DNA from: Clostridia bacterium | GTDB taxonomy: Bacteria; Bacillota; Clostridia; Oscillospirales; CAG-272 | Assembly: GCA_900768535.1 (NCBI GenBank) | Contig: CAAGDE010000189.1 | Coordinates: 1-7,591 of the forward strand | Direction of reading: 5' to 3' | DNA length: 7,591 nucleotides | Shown: positions 6,092 through 7,591 of the stretch, in pieces | How positions within the stretch are numbered: position 1 is the first letter of the stretch | Layout: the number at the start of each line of letters is the position of its first letter | The notes under the pieces: generated by a model | Database searches by the model: none | What the model was told of the DNA's origin: nothing | Seen by the model: only the letters and a program-made list of their open reading frames with translations | Made by a program: the position numbers and the translations under genes

Positions 6092-7044
6092 TTTCGGATA
6101 CTCTCCTTCAGTATTTTTTCGTAATCAATCGGTTCTGCGTCAAAGGTCATCTGCAACGGCTTCTCGCGCACGCTTTCGAGCAGATCGAAGTTGCCGATCA
6201 GCAGTTCGGGGTATGCGTCCCCCGCTCGATACCGTTGCGCCATACTGTGGATGCGGCTGCATTCGAGGAGCTGCCAACCGTCGTACAAATCGCGGATGTA
6301 GGGACAATCGTTATACGACAGCAGAACCTTTCCCTTGATGTCTCCCAGCGTATTCCGCAGGCGCTGGTGGTCATCCCTCGTGAAGCACGCGGCGTACATC
6401 CCCTCGGTTTCGTAGTACGGCGGGTCGCAGTAAAAGACGGTATTCGGGCGGTCGTAGTGACGGATCAGGGCTTCAAAGTCCCGGTTCTCAATCACGGTAT
6501 TCGCCATGCGCTCATGCAGTTCACGGATCAGCCCGAACAGTCGCCGCACATCGAACGGTTGGCAGGCGTAGCTTTTCAATCCTGACGAATAGCTGTAGCG
6601 GATGAGCTTGAGGAACGCGACCGCGCGCCGGACATCCTCGGCATCGGCGCGGGAACGGATCAGGCTTGTCAGTTTCTCCGCGTCGGGCGGCGAGAATGCG
6701 ACCCGTGCAAGTTGTTCGTCCGCTTCAAGGTCGGCTCTCGTGACATCCTGCTCTTTGGCAAGGAACTTTTTCAGCATCTCAAACTCCGCGCGGGAGTTAA
6801 GCGGCAAAAATCCGAGTTCCCCAAGAAACGCGACGGTCTTATCCCGCATACATCGGAACAGATTGACAAGATTCCCGTCGAAGTCATTATAAACCTCAAA
6901 CGGGCAGGGTTTCCGGCTCAGCAGTACCGAACCGGACCCGCCGAAGACATCGACGAATCGCTCCGTCCGCTCCGGCAGAATGGCATTGATATAGGGCAGC
7001 AGGGCGGTCTTATTCCCCACCCACGATACAGGACTCCTGATAAT
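6088..7044 (-). CDS. Orphan D12-class DNA adenine N6-methyltransferase (Dam/DpnM-like)
   Basis: About 318 residues, a normal length for the MethyltransfD12 family. It has the N-terminal SPVSWVGNK segment (residues 4-12; most relatives have GGK), SAM-binding motif I FVDVFGGSGSV (30-40), and catalytic motif IV DPPY (207-210). Between them lies the helical target-recognition region. It transfers a methyl group from SAM to adenine N6, commonly in GATC, but specificity cannot be read here. No restriction endonuclease is nearby, so it is probably a solitary enzyme, as in many phages and integrative elements. Start: the frame is open only to a GTG at 7083, immediately after a TAA, inside the repeat and without its own ribosome site. 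A strong AGGAGGTGA (7046-7054) points to initiation at ATT (7044) or ATC (7041), both non-canonical. Its TGA overlaps the ATG of the next gene. Confidence 0.92.
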   Translation of the reverse strand: MIRSPVSWVGNKTALLPYINAILPERTERFVDVFGGSGSVLLSRKPCPFEVYNDFDGNLVNLFRCMRDKTVAFLGELGFLPLNSRAEFEMLKKFLAKEQDVTRADLEADEQLARVAFSPPDAEKLTSLIRSRADAEDVRRAVAFLKLIRYSYSSGLKSYACQPFDVRRLFGLIRELHERMANTVIENRDFEALIRHYDRPNTVFYCDPPYYETEGMYAACFTRDDHQRLRNTLGDIKGKVLLSYNDCPYIRDLYDGWQLLECSRIHSMAQRYRAGDAYPELLIGNFDLLESVREKPLQMTFDAEPIDYEKILKESIRK

Positions 7045-7048
7045 TTCA

Positions 7049-7054
7049 CCTCCT
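7049..7054 (-). promoter_or_regulatory. Strong ribosome binding site for the methyltransferase, without a standard start codon behind it
   Basis: AGGAGG, extended to AGGAGGTGA, is a near-complete match to the 16S anti-Shine-Dalgarno. The in-frame triplets after it are ATT (4 nt away) and ATC (7 nt away); the next in-frame ATG, GTG or TTG is the GTG inside the conserved WVGNK motif, which would destroy the protein's N-terminus. The site begins two bases after the repeat ends. Confidence 0.75.
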
Positions 7055-7056
7055 AA

Positions 7057-7134
7057 AAGACCTTGGGCTTTGCCCAAACCCACTTAGAAACTTCTTGAAA
7101 GAAGTTTCTAAGAACTTCAAGAACTTTAAACGCA
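7057..7134. repeat. 78-bp structured repeat, copy 2 (upstream boundary of the methyltransferase block)
   Basis: Direct copy of 5437-5514 with a single mismatch, offset by exactly 1620 bases. It lies 39 bp after the TAA of the ATPase gene and 2 bp before the methyltransferase ribosome binding site. The same two inverted repeats are present (7083-7112 and 7063-7077). The flanking bases outside the 78 bp differ from those of copy 1, so the boundaries are sharp. Confidence 0.95.
7083..7112. other. Perfect 14-bp inverted repeat (hairpin) in repeat copy 2
   Basis: Arms at 7083-7096 and 7099-7112 are exact reverse complements with GA between, identical to the copy at 5463-5492. In the gene direction it precedes the GC-rich small hairpin (7063-7077), which is followed by GGTCTTTT, at best a weak terminator tail. 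It would form in the leader of the methyltransferase mRNA. Confidence 0.9.
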
Positions 7135-7173
7135 TTTTCTGTGCAGACATGGTGCCTCTGTCGATACAAACAG

Positions 7174-7591
7174 TTATGCGTCATGTCCGACGATACGGGT
7201 CAGTTCGTTCCATGGGATACCCGCGCGGAGGAGGAGCGTCCGCAAATGGGCAGACGGCTCGTTTACCCGCTCGAATGCTCCGCTGACGGTATAGTTCCCG
7301 TTTTCGTATTGGTTCTCATCGATTCGGTAGCGGTACAGGCAACGGTACTCCGCAGGGGCTTCGTCATGCGCGATGCACTCCGAAATATCCATGACGCGCC
7401 GGACATTATCCTCGCACTTATGCGTGAACACCACGATGGGGAACGCCTGTCTCGTCTGCCGCAGGGAGACTTCCATGCCGAGTTCAAACCGCCGCTGACA
7501 GAGCAGAGACATCCGGCTATGCGCGCCCTCTGCCGGTCCTGAATGGACGGTTGTCACCACGGTATGCCCCGTGAGGGACGCCTCCACCGCC
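7174..7591 (-). CDS. cpaF: CpaF/TadA-family pilus assembly or secretion ATPase, C-terminal part (5' end outside window)
   Basis: The last 138 or so residues of a type II/IV secretion ATPase. The visible start, AVEASLTGHTVVTTVHSG, matches the region after Walker B in this family, where a TGH is followed by a His-containing T-x-H motif. Then come a helical region (SRMSLLCQRRFELG), the strand AFPIVVFTHKCEDNVRRVMDISEC, equivalent to the family's R-x-x-x-I-x-E element, and a C-terminal region in which SGAFERVNEPSAHLRTLLLRAGI resembles the usual CpaF tail. Walker A and Walker B lie upstream of the window. The protein forms a hexameric cytoplasmic motor that drives pilin assembly or export through the TadB/TadC platform. 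It ends with TAA at 7174-7176. Its platform genes follow only after the methyltransferase block. Confidence 0.9.
   Translation of the reverse strand, partial: AVEASLTGHTVVTTVHSGPAEGAHSRMSLLCQRRFELGMEVSLRQTRQAFPIVVFTHKCEDNVRRVMDISECIAHDEAPAEYRCLYRYRIDENQYENGNYTVSGAFERVNEPSAHLRTLLLRAGIPWNELTRIVGHDA

Larger units (their letters stand above)
5437..7134. other. Candidate cassette: methyltransferase plus two AbrB-like genes bounded by direct repeats
   Basis: The two 78-bp repeats enclose exactly three complete genes joined by 4-nt overlaps, with only 8 bp (one side) and 12 bp (other side, to the proposed start) of extra sequence. The unit lies between the ATPase and TadB-like genes, which are usually adjacent in Tad loci. 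No transposase or integrase is inside it, so if it moved it did so by homologous recombination at the repeats or with help in trans. The alternative is separate acquisition of a widespread intergenic repeat on each side. Confidence 0.45.

Noticed and set aside
5437..7134. Insertion sequence or CRISPR interpretation of the repeats
   Set aside because: There are only two copies 1.6 kb apart with no spacer pattern, and they enclose no transposase. They are in direct orientation and too long to be target-site duplications of an insertion sequence.

Overview
The window reads as part of a Tad-like (type IVb) pilus or secretion locus from a fairly GC-rich Firmicute. A gut clostridium of the Oscillospiraceae type is my best guess, from the strong AGGAGG-type ribosome binding sites, the InlB-type repeat in a secreted protein, the AbrB-fold regulators and the gene content. 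That placement is inference. Every gene I can support lies on the minus strand, so transcription runs from high to low coordinates. No tRNA, rRNA, CRISPR array or transposase is visible.

In transcription order: the window opens inside a CpaF/TadA-family ATPase (only its C-terminus, 7174-7591). A 78-bp repeat follows (7057-7134), then a tightly packed three-gene block: an orphan D12-class DNA adenine methyltransferase (6088-7044) and two small AbrB-like proteins with cysteine clusters (5807-6091 and 5523-5810), all joined by ATGA overlaps. A second, nearly identical copy of the 78-bp repeat (5437-5514) closes the block. The pilus locus then resumes: TadB-like (4481-5404) and TadC-like (3598-4476) platform proteins, a TadE/DUF4320-like pseudopilin (3206-3601), a second pseudopilin-like protein (2776-3198), a small membrane-anchored protein (2489-2773), a 747-residue secreted protein with an InlB/Listeria-Bacteroides repeat and CARDB-type domains (249-2492), and the start of a small exported membrane protein (1-236).

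The ATPase would power assembly, the two polytopic F proteins form the inner-membrane platform, the pseudopilins initiate or prime the fibre, and the large secreted protein is a plausible tip or surface adhesin. Spacing from gene to gene is 4-nt overlaps or a few bases on both sides of the three-gene block.

The most unusual feature is that the methyltransferase/AbrB block sits between the ATPase and its platform genes, bounded almost to the base by direct copies of a structured repeat. Recombination between the copies would restore an uninterrupted tadA-repeat-tadB order. This looks like an inserted, possibly exchangeable, regulatory or defence-related cassette, although two independent insertions of a common genomic repeat would look similar. 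The upstream repeat also abuts the methyltransferase ribosome binding site, and no ATG, GTG or TTG lies at the right distance downstream of that site.
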